Origin: an uncultured Bacilli bacterium
Lineage (GTDB): Bacteria; Bacillota_I; Bacilli_A; RF39; UBA660
DNA: 12,008 bases
Direction of reading: 5' to 3'
NCBI GenBank assembly: GCA_934183165.1
Contig: CAKPRZ010000019.1
Span: 1-12,008 of the forward strand
Part shown: piece by piece, positions 1 to 6,768 of the stretch
Position numbering within the stretch: the stretch's first letter is position 1
Layout: each line of letters opens with the position of its first letter
Made by a program: the position numbers and the translations under genes
Notes under the pieces: model-generated
Told to the model about the DNA's origin: nothing
The model's input: the letters and a program-made list of their open reading frames with translations, nothing else
The model's database searches: none

Positions 1-2
1 AG

Positions 3-17
3 TGGTATAATTATAAT
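3..17 (+). promoter_or_regulatory. Promoter -10 region of the hsp20 gene
   Basis: An extended -10 (TG-N-TATAAT) lies at 3-11, directly followed by a second TATAAT at 12-17. A transcript would start near 18-24, just before the strong Shine-Dalgarno GGAGGAGG at 23-30. The -35 and any heat-shock operator such as CIRCE would lie upstream of the window, so the mode of control cannot be seen. Confidence 0.6.
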
Positions 18-38
18 TGTTCGGAGGAGGAATGAATT

Positions 39-440
39 ATGAAATTAGTACCAAGAGATGAAAGTTTCTTTTTGGATGATGTTTTTGGTGATTTCCTAAG
101 CTCTAAAGACACAGCCAATATGAAATGTGATATTTACGAGAAAGGAGATAAGTATTACATTGAAATGGATACTCCAGGATATTCAAAAGAGGATACATCA
201 ATTGAATGTGATAATGGATATTTAACTGTAAAAGTGTCAAAGAGAGAAGAAAGTTCTGATGAAGAAAAAAATTACATCAGACGTGAAAGAAGTACTCGTG
301 AATATAGTAGAAGTTTCTATGTAGGAGATGTTGATCCAGAAAACATCAAAGCAAGCTTTAAAAATGGCTGCTTAACTGTTGAAGTTCCAAAAGAAGAGAA
401 AAAAGAAACTAAAAAAATAATTCAAATAGAAGAGAAGTAA
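39..440 (+). CDS. Hsp20/alpha-crystallin family small heat-shock protein
   Basis: This is an ATP-independent cytosolic holdase that binds unfolding proteins during stress and forms oligomers. The 133-residue length is usual for a bacterial Hsp20. The alpha-crystallin domain spans about residues 28-120 and includes the family signature ASFKNGCLTVEVPK (105-118). It is followed by a C-terminal IxI oligomerisation motif (IQI, 128-130). The N-terminal arm is short. The ATG at 39 sits 8 nt after GGAGGAGG, an excellent ribosome binding site. The gene has its own promoter and terminator and so looks monocistronic. The fold assignment is firm, but the substrate range is unknown. Confidence 0.93.
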   Translation: MKLVPRDESFFLDDVFGDFLSSKDTANMKCDIYEKGDKYYIEMDTPGYSKEDTSIECDNGYLTVKVSKREESSDEEKNYIRRERSTREYSRSFYVGDVDPENIKASFKNGCLTVEVPKEEKKETKKIIQIEEK

Positions 441-455
441 TTTCTCTTTTTTTTT
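430..455 (+). terminator. Intrinsic terminator of hsp20
   Basis: AAGAGAA (430-436) pairs with TTCTCTT (442-448) around a 5-nt loop and runs into an unbroken T tract to 455. The left arm lies in the last codons of hsp20 and the stop codon sits in the loop, so the terminator overlaps the coding end. Confidence 0.8.
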
Positions 456-464
456 GCTCTTTTT

Positions 465-493
465 TTCTTAATAGTGTAGAATATATATATAGT
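465..493 (+). promoter_or_regulatory. Possible promoter of glyA
   Basis: TATAGT (488-493) is a fair -10, but TTCTTA (465-470, 17-bp spacer) is a poor -35. An alternative -10 is TAGAAT at 477-482. Because the hsp20 terminator lies just upstream, glyA needs a promoter here, but the exact one is uncertain in this AT-repeat stretch. Confidence 0.35.
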
Positions 494-514
494 GTAAAGA
501 AAGATGGTGTATTT

Positions 515-1720
515 ATGGATAAATTAATAGAAAAAGCTTTAGAAAATGAGAAAAAAAGACAACATGACAATATTGAACTTATTGCTAGTGAAAATTACGT
601 TAGTGATGATATATTAGCTCTGCAAGGAAGTATATTCACTAATAAATATGCAGAAGGATATCCAGGAAAAAGATATTACGGCGGATGTGTTAATGTAGAT
701 ATTGTTGAAAATTTAGCAATAGAATATTTACAGAAGCTTTTTGGATGTAAGTATGCCAACGTGCAGCCTCATAGTGGTAGTAGTGCTAATATGGCTGTTT
801 ATAGAGCTTTATTGAATAAAGGTGATACAGTAATGGGAATGAATTTATCACATGGAGGACATTTAACTCATGGACATCCAATTAATTTTAGTGGACTTGA
901 TTATGATATTATTGGCTATGATGTTAATCCTGTAACAGAACTTATTGATTATGAAGAGGTGCAGAAATTAGCTTTAAAATATAAGCCCAAAATGATTATT
1001 GCTGGTGCTAGTGCTTATTCTAGAATAATAGATTTTAAAAAATTTAGAGAAATTGCTGATAGTGTAGGAGCTTATTTGATGGTAGATATGGCTCACATTG
1101 CAGGTTTAGTAGCAGTGGGACTTCATCCAAATCCAGTTTTATATGCAGATGTTGTGACATCTACAACTCACAAAACTTTAAGAGGACCACGCGGTGGGAT
1201 AATTTTAACTAATAGTGATGAAATTATAAAAAAAGTCAATAAAGTTATATTCCCTGGTATTCAAGGCGGCCCTCTTATGCACATTATTGCAGCTAAGGCA
1301 CAATGTTTTTATGAGGCTTTACAACCAGAATTTAAAGAATATCAAATTCAAGTTCTAAAAAATATAAAAGCATTAAGTAATTCTTTAGAGAAGAATGGTT
1401 TTAGAATAATTTCGGGTGGAACTGATAATCACCTAATTTTAGTAGATGTTACTACCGCTAGTTTAACAGGAAAAGAAGCAGAAAAAATATTGGATCAAAT
1501 TAATATAACTGTTAATAAAAATACAATTCCTTATGATAGTGCATCTCCTATGGTTACTTCTGGTATAAGAATAGGATCTCCTGCTATGACAACAAGAGGA
1601 TTAAAAGAATCTGATTTTTCAATAATAGGTGATATTATTAGTGATGCTTTATTAAAAAAAGATACAATTGATTCTTTAAAATCACGTGTATCTAAAGTTA
1701 TTGATAATTGTACTAAATAA
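515..1720 (+). CDS. glyA: Serine hydroxymethyltransferase
   Basis: This PLP enzyme converts serine and tetrahydrofolate to glycine and 5,10-methylene-THF, the main entry of one-carbon units for purine, thymidylate and methionine synthesis. Its 401 residues are slightly shorter than the usual ~410-417. Visible landmarks are ELIASENY (21-28), the KYAEGYPGKRYYGG substrate and cofactor segment (44-57), DMAHIAGL with Asp191 and His194 under the PLP ring, and the PLP-binding Lys220 in STTHKTLRGPRGG. The ATG at 515 is preceded by a weak GGTG-type Shine-Dalgarno (507-510). It converges on folD, which uses its methylene-THF product. No key residue is missing, and the cytosolic role is secure. Confidence 0.97.
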   Translation: MDKLIEKALENEKKRQHDNIELIASENYVSDDILALQGSIFTNKYAEGYPGKRYYGGCVNVDIVENLAIEYLQKLFGCKYANVQPHSGSSANMAVYRALLNKGDTVMGMNLSHGGHLTHGHPINFSGLDYDIIGYDVNPVTELIDYEEVQKLALKYKPKMIIAGASAYSRIIDFKKFREIADSVGAYLMVDMAHIAGLVAVGLHPNPVLYADVVTSTTHKTLRGPRGGIILTNSDEIIKKVNKVIFPGIQGGPLMHIIAAKAQCFYEALQPEFKEYQIQVLKNIKALSNSLEKNGFRIISGGTDNHLILVDVTTASLTGKEAEKILDQINITVNKNTIPYDSASPMVTSGIRIGSPAMTTRGLKESDFSIIGDIISDALLKKDTIDSLKSRVSKVIDNCTK

Positions 1721-1744
1721 AAAATATCTTTTAGATATTTTTTT
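1719..1744. terminator. Bidirectional terminator between glyA and folD
   Basis: AAAATATCT (1721-1729) and AGATATTTT (1733-1741) form a perfect stem with a 3-nt loop, extendable by two A-T pairs. An A run lies on the left and a T run on the right, so it can end transcription from both converging genes. The folD stop codon lies within it. Confidence 0.8.
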
Positions 1745-2564
1745 GCATTTTATAAGCTTTTAGAACATTTTTTGCAAGAGATGCGATTGTCATTGGACCA
1801 ACACCACCTGGGACAGGAGTAATAAATTTTACTTTTTTATAAACATTATCAAAATCAACATCACCATGAAGTTTACCATTTTCTCTAGATATTCCAACGT
1901 CAATTATGACAGCATCTTGTTTTACCATGTCTTCTTTTATTAAATTTATTTTTCCTGTTGCTGAAACTAATATATCAGCATTTTTTGTTATTTCTGATAA
2001 ATTTTTTGTTTTAGAATGACATAATGTAACTGTTGCATTTTTATTTTCTAACATATGAAATAGTGGAGTTCCCACTAACATACTTCTTCCTACGATAACA
2101 ACATTACTTCCTTCGATAGAAATTTCATATTTGTTTAACAGTTCAATAACACCACAAGCAGTACATGGGTATAATCCTTCTTTATTGTTTATTAAATCGA
2201 TAATATTATCATCATTTAATCCATCAACATCTTTTTCTTTTAATACAGCATTTTGAACATTCTTGGGATTAATATTTTCAGGAAGGGGCATTTGAACTAA
2301 TATTCCATTTATATTAGTATCACTATTAAATTTATTAATGTTATTTATTAATTCTTCCTCAGAAATACTTTCTTCATACTTTTCATGTATAAAGTTATAA
2401 CCTATATTTTCACACATTTTCTTTTTTTGATTTATATATACATTACTTGCTTCGTTATCTCCAACCTGAATAACACAAAGAGTAGGTTTAGAAGCTAATT
2501 TGTCAACTGATATTTTCAAACTATTGATAATTTCTTCTTTAAGTTTTTTTCCATCTAAAATCAT
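1731..2564 (-). CDS. folD: Methylene-THF dehydrogenase / methenyl-THF cyclohydrolase
   Basis: This bifunctional enzyme oxidises 5,10-methylene-THF (NADP-linked) and hydrolyses the methenyl product to 10-formyl-THF for purine and formyl-Met synthesis. Counting from the chosen ATG, landmarks are the catalytic YxxxK (Tyr43, Lys47), VQMPLP (about 90-95), KDVDG (111-115), the Rossmann segment GRSMLVGTP (about 159-167) and the C-terminal PGGVGPMT signature (about 252-259). The longest frame begins at a GTG at 2573, but that GTG lies inside the Shine-Dalgarno GGGTGAT (2569-2575). The ATG at 2564 is correctly spaced and gives 277 residues starting MILDGKK, typical for FolD. It has its own promoter, divergent from murE. 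Confidence 0.96.
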   Translation of the reverse strand: MILDGKKLKEEIINSLKISVDKLASKPTLCVIQVGDNEASNVYINQKKKMCENIGYNFIHEKYEESISEEELINNINKFNSDTNINGILVQMPLPENINPKNVQNAVLKEKDVDGLNDDNIIDLINNKEGLYPCTACGVIELLNKYEISIEGSNVVIVGRSMLVGTPLFHMLENKNATVTLCHSKTKNLSEITKNADILVSATGKINLIKEDMVKQDAVIIDVGISRENGKLHGDVDFDNVYKKVKFITPVPGGVGPMTIASLAKNVLKAYKMQKNI

Positions 2565-2582
2565 TGCTATCACCCAAATGAT

Positions 2583-2611
2583 ATTTTATATTAATTTATT
2601 ATAAATTGCAA
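2583..2611 (-). promoter_or_regulatory. Promoter of folD
   Basis: Read on the minus strand, TTGCAA (2606-2611) and TAAAAT (2583-2588) are separated by exactly 17 bp. Transcription would begin near 2576, leaving only about 12 nt before the ATG with the Shine-Dalgarno at the very 5' end. Confidence 0.65.
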
Positions 2612-2618
2612 ACATAGA

Positions 2619-2647
2619 TAAGCATTTTTTTCTTTACTAAATATAAT
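2619..2647 (+). promoter_or_regulatory. Promoter of murE
   Basis: A perfect -10 TATAAT (2642-2647) sits 17 bp after a weak -35 (TAAGCA, 2619-2624). The predicted start near 2654 coincides with the AGGTGAT Shine-Dalgarno (2653-2659), giving a leader of about 10 nt. The weak -35 leaves room for an activator, but none is seen. Confidence 0.55.
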
Positions 2648-2663
2648 ACATTAGGTGATTATA

Positions 2664-4073
2664 TTGAAAAAATTAAAAGATTTATATAAATGTACGTTTG
2701 ATATTGATGTGTATGGCGTTAAAACAAATTCTAAGGAAGTAAAAAAAGGAGATATGTTCGTATGCATTAATGGTGTTAATAAAGATAGACATGAATTTAT
2801 TGATGACGCTATTAAAAATGGGGCTAGTTGTTTAGTAGTTAGAAATGAAGGAAATTATAAGATACCATTTATAAAAGTAGATAATCCAAATAAAGCGTTA
2901 GGGGTTATTTCTAAAAAATTTTATGATGACCCATTATCAAAACTAAAACTTATTGGAGTAACTGGAACCGACGGAAAAACCACAACAGCTTCAATTATCA
3001 GAAATATGTTAGGTAATAAAAATTGTGGTTATATAGGAACTAACGGAATTTATATTAAGGATAAGATACTAGATGAAAATAATACTACTCCAGAAATTAA
3101 TAAGATATATAAATATTTAAATCAATTTGTAAATGCAAAAATGCAATATGCATCGATGGAAGTTTCTAGTGAGGCATTACTATATGATAGAGTAAATACT
3201 CTTAAATTTGATGTTGCAATATTAACCAATATTACAGAAGATCATTTAAATGTTCATAAAACAATAGATAATTATATTAAATGTAAAAGAAAATTATTTT
3301 CTAATCTAAAAAAAGATGGTGTAGCCATACTAAATAGTGATGATAAATATTTTGAAAAGATAAAGAAAAATATTAAAAATAAAATTTTGACTTATGGTAA
3401 ACGAAAAAAATCAACTCTACAAATAGTCAAAATAAATGAATATCAAACAGGAACTATTTTTAAATTTAAATATATGAAAAAAACATATCAAGTAATGATG
3501 CCTTTACGAGGAGAATATAACGTTTATAATGTATGTGCCTCAATTTTATCTTTAATAGCGCTAGGATATTATATAGATGAGGCAATTAACAGAGTAACTT
3601 TGATTGAAAAGGTTAATGGAAGAGGTGAAACAATAAATTTTGGTCAATCCTATGAAATTGTTTTAGATTATGCACATACATCGAATGCACTTTATAATAT
3701 CTTGTCTTTTTTAAACAAAAATAAAAAAGGTAGGATAATTACTGTGACAGGATCAGCCGGGGGTAGAGAAAAAGAAAAAAGAGGTAAAATGGGAAAAACA
3801 GTACTAGAAATGTCAGATTTAGTTATATTCACTATGGATGATCCTAGATATGAAAGTGTTGATAGCATTACAGATGATTTGATATCGCTATCTAATTTAA
3901 CTAATTACCTGAGAATCAATGATCGTAAAGAAGCCATATTTAAAGCTTTATCTATTGCTAGGTGTAATGACATTGTATTAATTGCTGGTAAGGGTAGAGA
4001 TAACTATATGGCAATAGAAGATAAAAAGATAGATTATAATGACTATGATGTTATAAAATCATTTTTCATCTAA
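2664..4073 (+). CDS. murE: UDP-MurNAc-tripeptide synthetase (MurE)
   Basis: This cytosolic Mur ligase adds the third stem-peptide residue to UDP-MurNAc-L-Ala-D-Glu using ATP. From the TTG start (469 residues) landmarks are the P-loop GTDGKTT (101-107), TNITEDH (188-194), the probable carbamylated Lys208 in YIKCKRKLF, LDYAHT (about 334-339) and AGKGRD near the end. The substrate motif reads DDPR (392-395). DNPR is usual in meso-DAP enzymes, while lysine enzymes usually lack the Arg, so DAP is favoured but not settled. The upstream GTG at 2655 lies inside the AGGTGAT Shine-Dalgarno, so TTG at 2664 is the better start. It converges on the sortase gene. Confidence 0.93.
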   Translation: MKKLKDLYKCTFDIDVYGVKTNSKEVKKGDMFVCINGVNKDRHEFIDDAIKNGASCLVVRNEGNYKIPFIKVDNPNKALGVISKKFYDDPLSKLKLIGVTGTDGKTTTASIIRNMLGNKNCGYIGTNGIYIKDKILDENNTTPEINKIYKYLNQFVNAKMQYASMEVSSEALLYDRVNTLKFDVAILTNITEDHLNVHKTIDNYIKCKRKLFSNLKKDGVAILNSDDKYFEKIKKNIKNKILTYGKRKKSTLQIVKINEYQTGTIFKFKYMKKTYQVMMPLRGEYNVYNVCASILSLIALGYYIDEAINRVTLIEKVNGRGETINFGQSYEIVLDYAHTSNALYNILSFLNKNKKGRIITVTGSAGGREKEKRGKMGKTVLEMSDLVIFTMDDPRYESVDSITDDLISLSNLTNYLRINDRKEAIFKALSIARCNDIVLIAGKGRDNYMAIEDKKIDYNDYDVIKSFFI

Positions 4074-4085
4074 TCTATCTTTTTT
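4023..4085. terminator. Bidirectional terminator shared by murE and the sortase gene
   Basis: A perfect 14-bp inverted repeat pairs 4023-4036 (AAAAAGATAGATTA) with 4071-4084 (TAATCTATCTTTTT) across a 34-nt loop that can hold a smaller ATGAT/ATCAT stem. T tracts follow in both directions. The left arm is murE coding sequence, and the right arm spans both stop codons and runs into the sortase coding end. Confidence 0.7.
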
Positions 4086-4902
4086 CTTTTTTTATTAATT
4101 TGGCATGCATAACAACTCTTTCATCGTTATCATAACAGGTTGATAATGTAATTATTTTATCTTTACTATTTAGACTAACGTCAAAATTATAAGCACTTCT
4201 TTTTTTTAATTTCTTTAATAGATTTACATAACTATTATCATTTTTGAAATCAGTTTGTATATAGTCATTTGTAACAGGAATATGATAAACACTAAAAACT
4301 TGCCATAGAGTATTTTCATATTCAGTTGACATCTTAATAATGTAATTGTTTTTATTTTTATACCAATTACTCTTTAATATATTTTTTAAACTACCAAACA
4401 TAGTTTTATCCAATCTACCATGAGCATATAAAATAGTATTTTTATCAGTTCCATCCATTTTATTTCTATAATCTAAAAATACCCAACCAGCTTTGTTGTA
4501 TTTCTTATAAAAAGAGTGATCTAAATAATAAGAATTATTGCTTGCTTGTACAAATGGATAATTTATATTTGTTCCTTCGACTCTTATCCAACCTTTTGTA
4601 TCAGCATTTTGTGATTTTAACTTAGAAAAATCAACATTAATTAACTTCATTTTTATATAATCCCAATAAGGATTTGATTTATCTAATGATTTATCTTGAT
4701 TAACTATTTCTGTTTTGTTTGAATCATCAACATCACTTACTTTAGTAGAATCATTAATTTCATTGTTTATTGATTCAATCTCATTTTTATCAATAAACCA
4801 TTTGATTATATTATAACTTGATATAACAACACTAATTATTGCGATTATAAAGATAAAACTAATAATTAGATTGAACCATTTAATTTTTAATTTCTTTTTC
4901 AT
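4075..4902 (-). CDS. Class B-type sortase, membrane-anchored
   Basis: Sortases are extracytoplasmic cysteine transpeptidases that attach sorted proteins to peptidoglycan or build pili. The 275-residue protein has an N-terminal membrane segment (about 11-36) and a hydrophilic Asp/Asn/Ser/Lys linker (37-78). The catalytic domain includes GWIRVEGTNINYPFVQ (104-119), YYLDHSFY (125-132) and GWVFLDYRN (139-147). Catalytic residues visible are His161 (LYAHGR), Cys256 (TLSTC) and Arg262. TLSTC and the long spacing between motifs favour class B over class D. The ATG at 4902 follows TAGGAGA. No LPxTG-type substrate occurs in the window, so the client is unknown. Confidence 0.88.
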   Translation of the reverse strand: MKKKLKIKWFNLIISFIFIIAIISVVISSYNIIKWFIDKNEIESINNEINDSTKVSDVDDSNKTEIVNQDKSLDKSNPYWDYIKMKLINVDFSKLKSQNADTKGWIRVEGTNINYPFVQASNNSYYLDHSFYKKYNKAGWVFLDYRNKMDGTDKNTILYAHGRLDKTMFGSLKNILKSNWYKNKNNYIIKMSTEYENTLWQVFSVYHIPVTNDYIQTDFKNDNSYVNLLKKLKKRSAYNFDVSLNSKDKIITLSTCYDNDERVVMHAKLIKKEKR

Positions 4903-4918
4903 AAATTCTCCTATAAAT

Positions 4919-4947
4919 ATTATATATCGTAATAAAATGTAAGTAAA
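4919..4947 (-). promoter_or_regulatory. Promoter of the sortase gene
   Basis: On the minus strand TTTACT (4942-4947) and a perfect TATAAT (4919-4924) are 17 bp apart. The start is predicted near 4912, at the Shine-Dalgarno and about 10 nt before the ATG. A 7-bp inverted repeat (4940-4946 with 4966-4972, TAAGTAA/TTACTTA) overlaps the -35 and could be an operator or chance in this AT-rich stretch. Confidence 0.6.
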
Positions 4948-4980
4948 TTGTAAATTATAGTAAAATTACTTATTCTGATA

Positions 4981-5009
4981 TTGAAAAAATTATATATATT
5001 TATTATTCT
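4981..5009 (+). promoter_or_regulatory. Promoter of the HExxH protein gene
   Basis: TTGAAA (4981-4986) and TATTCT (5004-5009) are 17 bp apart. Transcription would start near 5016, exactly at the GGTGAT Shine-Dalgarno (5016-5021). The -10 is imperfect. Confidence 0.5.
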
Positions 5010-5024
5010 AATATTGGTGATATG

Positions 5025-5978
5025 ATGAATGAATTTATAGATAATCTTGTTAAGAATAAAAATTATAGTGAAGAATTAGCTAGAACATTAAAAGAAATAT
5101 TACCAACAATGATTTATTATTATGGGACAGAATACTTAAATTATTTTTGCGAAGTATTAAGTAATTCTACTATACATATTTGTAGTGATGGGGAGACAAT
5201 TTTTGATTTTATAAATAGTGTTGATAATAACGTAAATAATGATCAATCTTTTGTACAAGAAAAAGAATTAAGAATGGCTAGTGGAGTATGTAGTGCAGTA
5301 CCTACTATTAGTTACAATGATGGTAAGTATACTTTAGATAATGTATCTTATTATGTAGGAATTGCTAATTGTAGTTTAGAAAGTGACTATGGTAAAAGAA
5401 CTTTAATACATGAATTATCTCATTTATTTAAAGCTTATAAGGATACTTTTAGAATTGATAAAGATATATGTTATGAAAGAAGTGGATTTATTGAAATTAC
5501 ATCAAAACTTTCATATTCCAATGGAAATGTTATTCAAACAGTAATTGAAGAAAAAAACGTTGGTTTAGAAGAGGGGTTTAATGCTAATGATGAGGCGGAA
5601 ATAGCTAGTATTATGACATCAAGTGCTAAAGAAAATAGTGGGTATAGCTTGGAGGCAGATATTGCTGATTCGATAGATTCTGGATTAAAGTTAAAAAAAG
5701 AAAGATTACAAGCACAATTTGGAGCTAATACAAACCAATTTATTGATAAATATAATTCTTATAGCAACACAGATTGCTTTAAAGATTTGTCGTATAATGT
5801 AGATGAACTAGTAAAAGCCGATTATGAATCAATGGCAAATATATTTTTGTATTTATCAGAAAAAGAAGAAGATAAAGAAAAAATAAAAAATATAAATAAT
5901 CGTAAAGAAATGTACTATTTGAATTCTATAAAAAATGTAGAAGCTGTGAAAGCAAACTTAGCAAGTATGAATAAATAG
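5025..5978 (+). CDS. Uncharacterised cytosolic HExxH (metalloprotease-like) protein
   Basis: I do not recognise the family. Counting from the second Met, the 317-residue protein carries HELSH (129-133) in the hydrophobic context TLIHELSHLF, the zincin zinc-binding and catalytic motif. A GLEEGF segment follows about 50 residues later, where Glu182 or Glu183 could be a third zinc ligand, as in gluzincins. There is no signal peptide or membrane segment. The C-terminal third is charged and helical-looking (rich in Lys, Glu and Asp, about 222-317). ATGATG occurs at 5022 and 5025; the second ATG has the 5-nt spacing from GGTG shared by other genes here. It diverges from the sortase gene and precedes the sigma gene by 41 bp. 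Peptidase activity is inference, and a non-peptidase zinc protein is possible. Confidence 0.8.
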   Translation: MNEFIDNLVKNKNYSEELARTLKEILPTMIYYYGTEYLNYFCEVLSNSTIHICSDGETIFDFINSVDNNVNNDQSFVQEKELRMASGVCSAVPTISYNDGKYTLDNVSYYVGIANCSLESDYGKRTLIHELSHLFKAYKDTFRIDKDICYERSGFIEITSKLSYSNGNVIQTVIEEKNVGLEEGFNANDEAEIASIMTSSAKENSGYSLEADIADSIDSGLKLKKERLQAQFGANTNQFIDKYNSYSNTDCFKDLSYNVDELVKADYESMANIFLYLSEKEEDKEKIKNINNRKEMYYLNSIKNVEAVKANLASMNK

Positions 5979-5994
5979 AAAACTTTAAAAAACA

Positions 5995-6000
5995 TATAAT
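5995..6000 (+). promoter_or_regulatory. Possible -10 element of the SigK-like gene
   Basis: TATAAT (5995-6000) lies at the distance that puts a start near 6007, at the AGGAG Shine-Dalgarno. No good -35 is present (TAAATA at 5972-5977). The wider CATATAAT (5993-6000) also resembles sigma-E-type -10 elements. The gene may instead be read through from the upstream gene. Confidence 0.35.
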
Positions 6001-6019
6001 TAATTAGGAGTTGATTTAT

Positions 6020-6721
6020 ATGTTTTTGAAAATTTTAAAATGGTTAAGGGAGATTTCTCTTTTTACAGCAAGTTATTCCAATAATGTTTTTCCAGATCCA
6101 CTTACGAAAGAAGAAGAACAGCTGTATATAGAACAGGCTAAAAAGGGATCTACTGATGCTAGAAATAAGTTAATAGAGCATAATTTAAGATTAGTTGCTC
6201 ATATTGTTAAAAAATTTGAACATAAAAATGTTGATCAGGATGATTTAATAAGTATAGGAACAATCGGACTTATTAAAGGGGTTGATTCTTTCTCTAATAG
6301 TCATGGTACAAAGATAACTACTTATTGTGCTAGATGTATAGAAAATGAAATATTAATGTATTTTAGAACTAATAATAAAAATAATAAGAATATTTCAATA
6401 AATGAATCAATTGGATTTGATAAAGAAGGTAATGAAATAACGATACTTGATATACTTAAAGTTCCTCATCCTGACTTTGTAGAGGAAATTCAAACTAAGG
6501 ACAATGTTAAATTGCTTAGTAAATATATGGAAGGTTTAAATAAAAGGGAAAAGGAAATACTAATAAAAAGATATGGATTAAATAATAATGAAGAACAAAC
6601 TCAAAAAGCTATTGCCAAGGAACTAGGTATTTCAAGAAGTTATGTTTCAAGAATTGAAAAAAGGGCATTAACAAAAATTTTAAGAGAGTTTATTAGAAAT
6701 AATCAAATAACAAGAGATTAG
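6020..6721 (+). CDS. sigK: SigK-like sporulation-type RNA polymerase sigma factor with apparent pro-sequence
   Basis: This is a sigma-70 family protein of the SigE/SigK group that directs RNA polymerase to a special promoter set. It has 233 residues. Region 2 includes LIEHNLRLVAHIVKKFE and DLISIGTIGLIKG, and region 4.2 is a helix-turn-helix with QTQKAIAKELGISRSYVSRIEKRAL (about 193-217), both very close to Bacillus SigK as I recall it. The N-terminus (1-18) is hydrophobic and basic and is followed by SYSNNVFPDPL. This resembles the Bacillus pro-SigK boundary (SY, then NNAFPQPL), where the membrane protease SpoIVFB cuts before Tyr. The TTG at 6011 directly abuts AGGAG (6006-6010), so ATG 6020 is preferred. 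SigK identity is good, but processing and a sporulation role are inferred. No other sporulation gene is visible here. Confidence 0.85.
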   Translation: MFLKILKWLREISLFTASYSNNVFPDPLTKEEEQLYIEQAKKGSTDARNKLIEHNLRLVAHIVKKFEHKNVDQDDLISIGTIGLIKGVDSFSNSHGTKITTYCARCIENEILMYFRTNNKNNKNISINESIGFDKEGNEITILDILKVPHPDFVEEIQTKDNVKLLSKYMEGLNKREKEILIKRYGLNNNEEQTQKAIAKELGISRSYVSRIEKRALTKILREFIRNNQITRD

Positions 6722-6768
6722 TATTATTATTTATATTCACTAAAAGTGATATTGTGGTGGAGAGAATT

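Noticed and set aside
481..491. AT dinucleotide run before glyA as a possible phase-variable repeat
   Set aside because: It is only about five units in a genome this AT-rich and overlaps ordinary promoter-like sequence; no evidence of length switching.
2655..2663. murE starting at GTG 2655, possibly leaderless
   Set aside because: The GTG is part of AGGTGAT, which is well spaced for TTG 2664. A leaderless start cannot be fully excluded because the predicted transcript begins almost here.
4903..5024. Riboswitch or structured leader between the divergent sortase and HExxH genes
   Set aside because: Both predicted leaders are only about 10 nt and the sequence is nearly pure A/T with no conserved aptamer pattern.
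6737..6749. Small hairpin TCACT-AAA-AGTGA between the sigma gene and the deacetylase gene
   Set aside because: The stem is only 5 bp with no T tract, so it is not a credible terminator; chance in AT-rich sequence is likely.
6754..6768. Longer N-terminus of the deacetylase from GTG at 6754
   Set aside because: The extra codons cover the GGTGGAGAG Shine-Dalgarno, and ATG 6769 gives a normal basic start before the membrane anchor.
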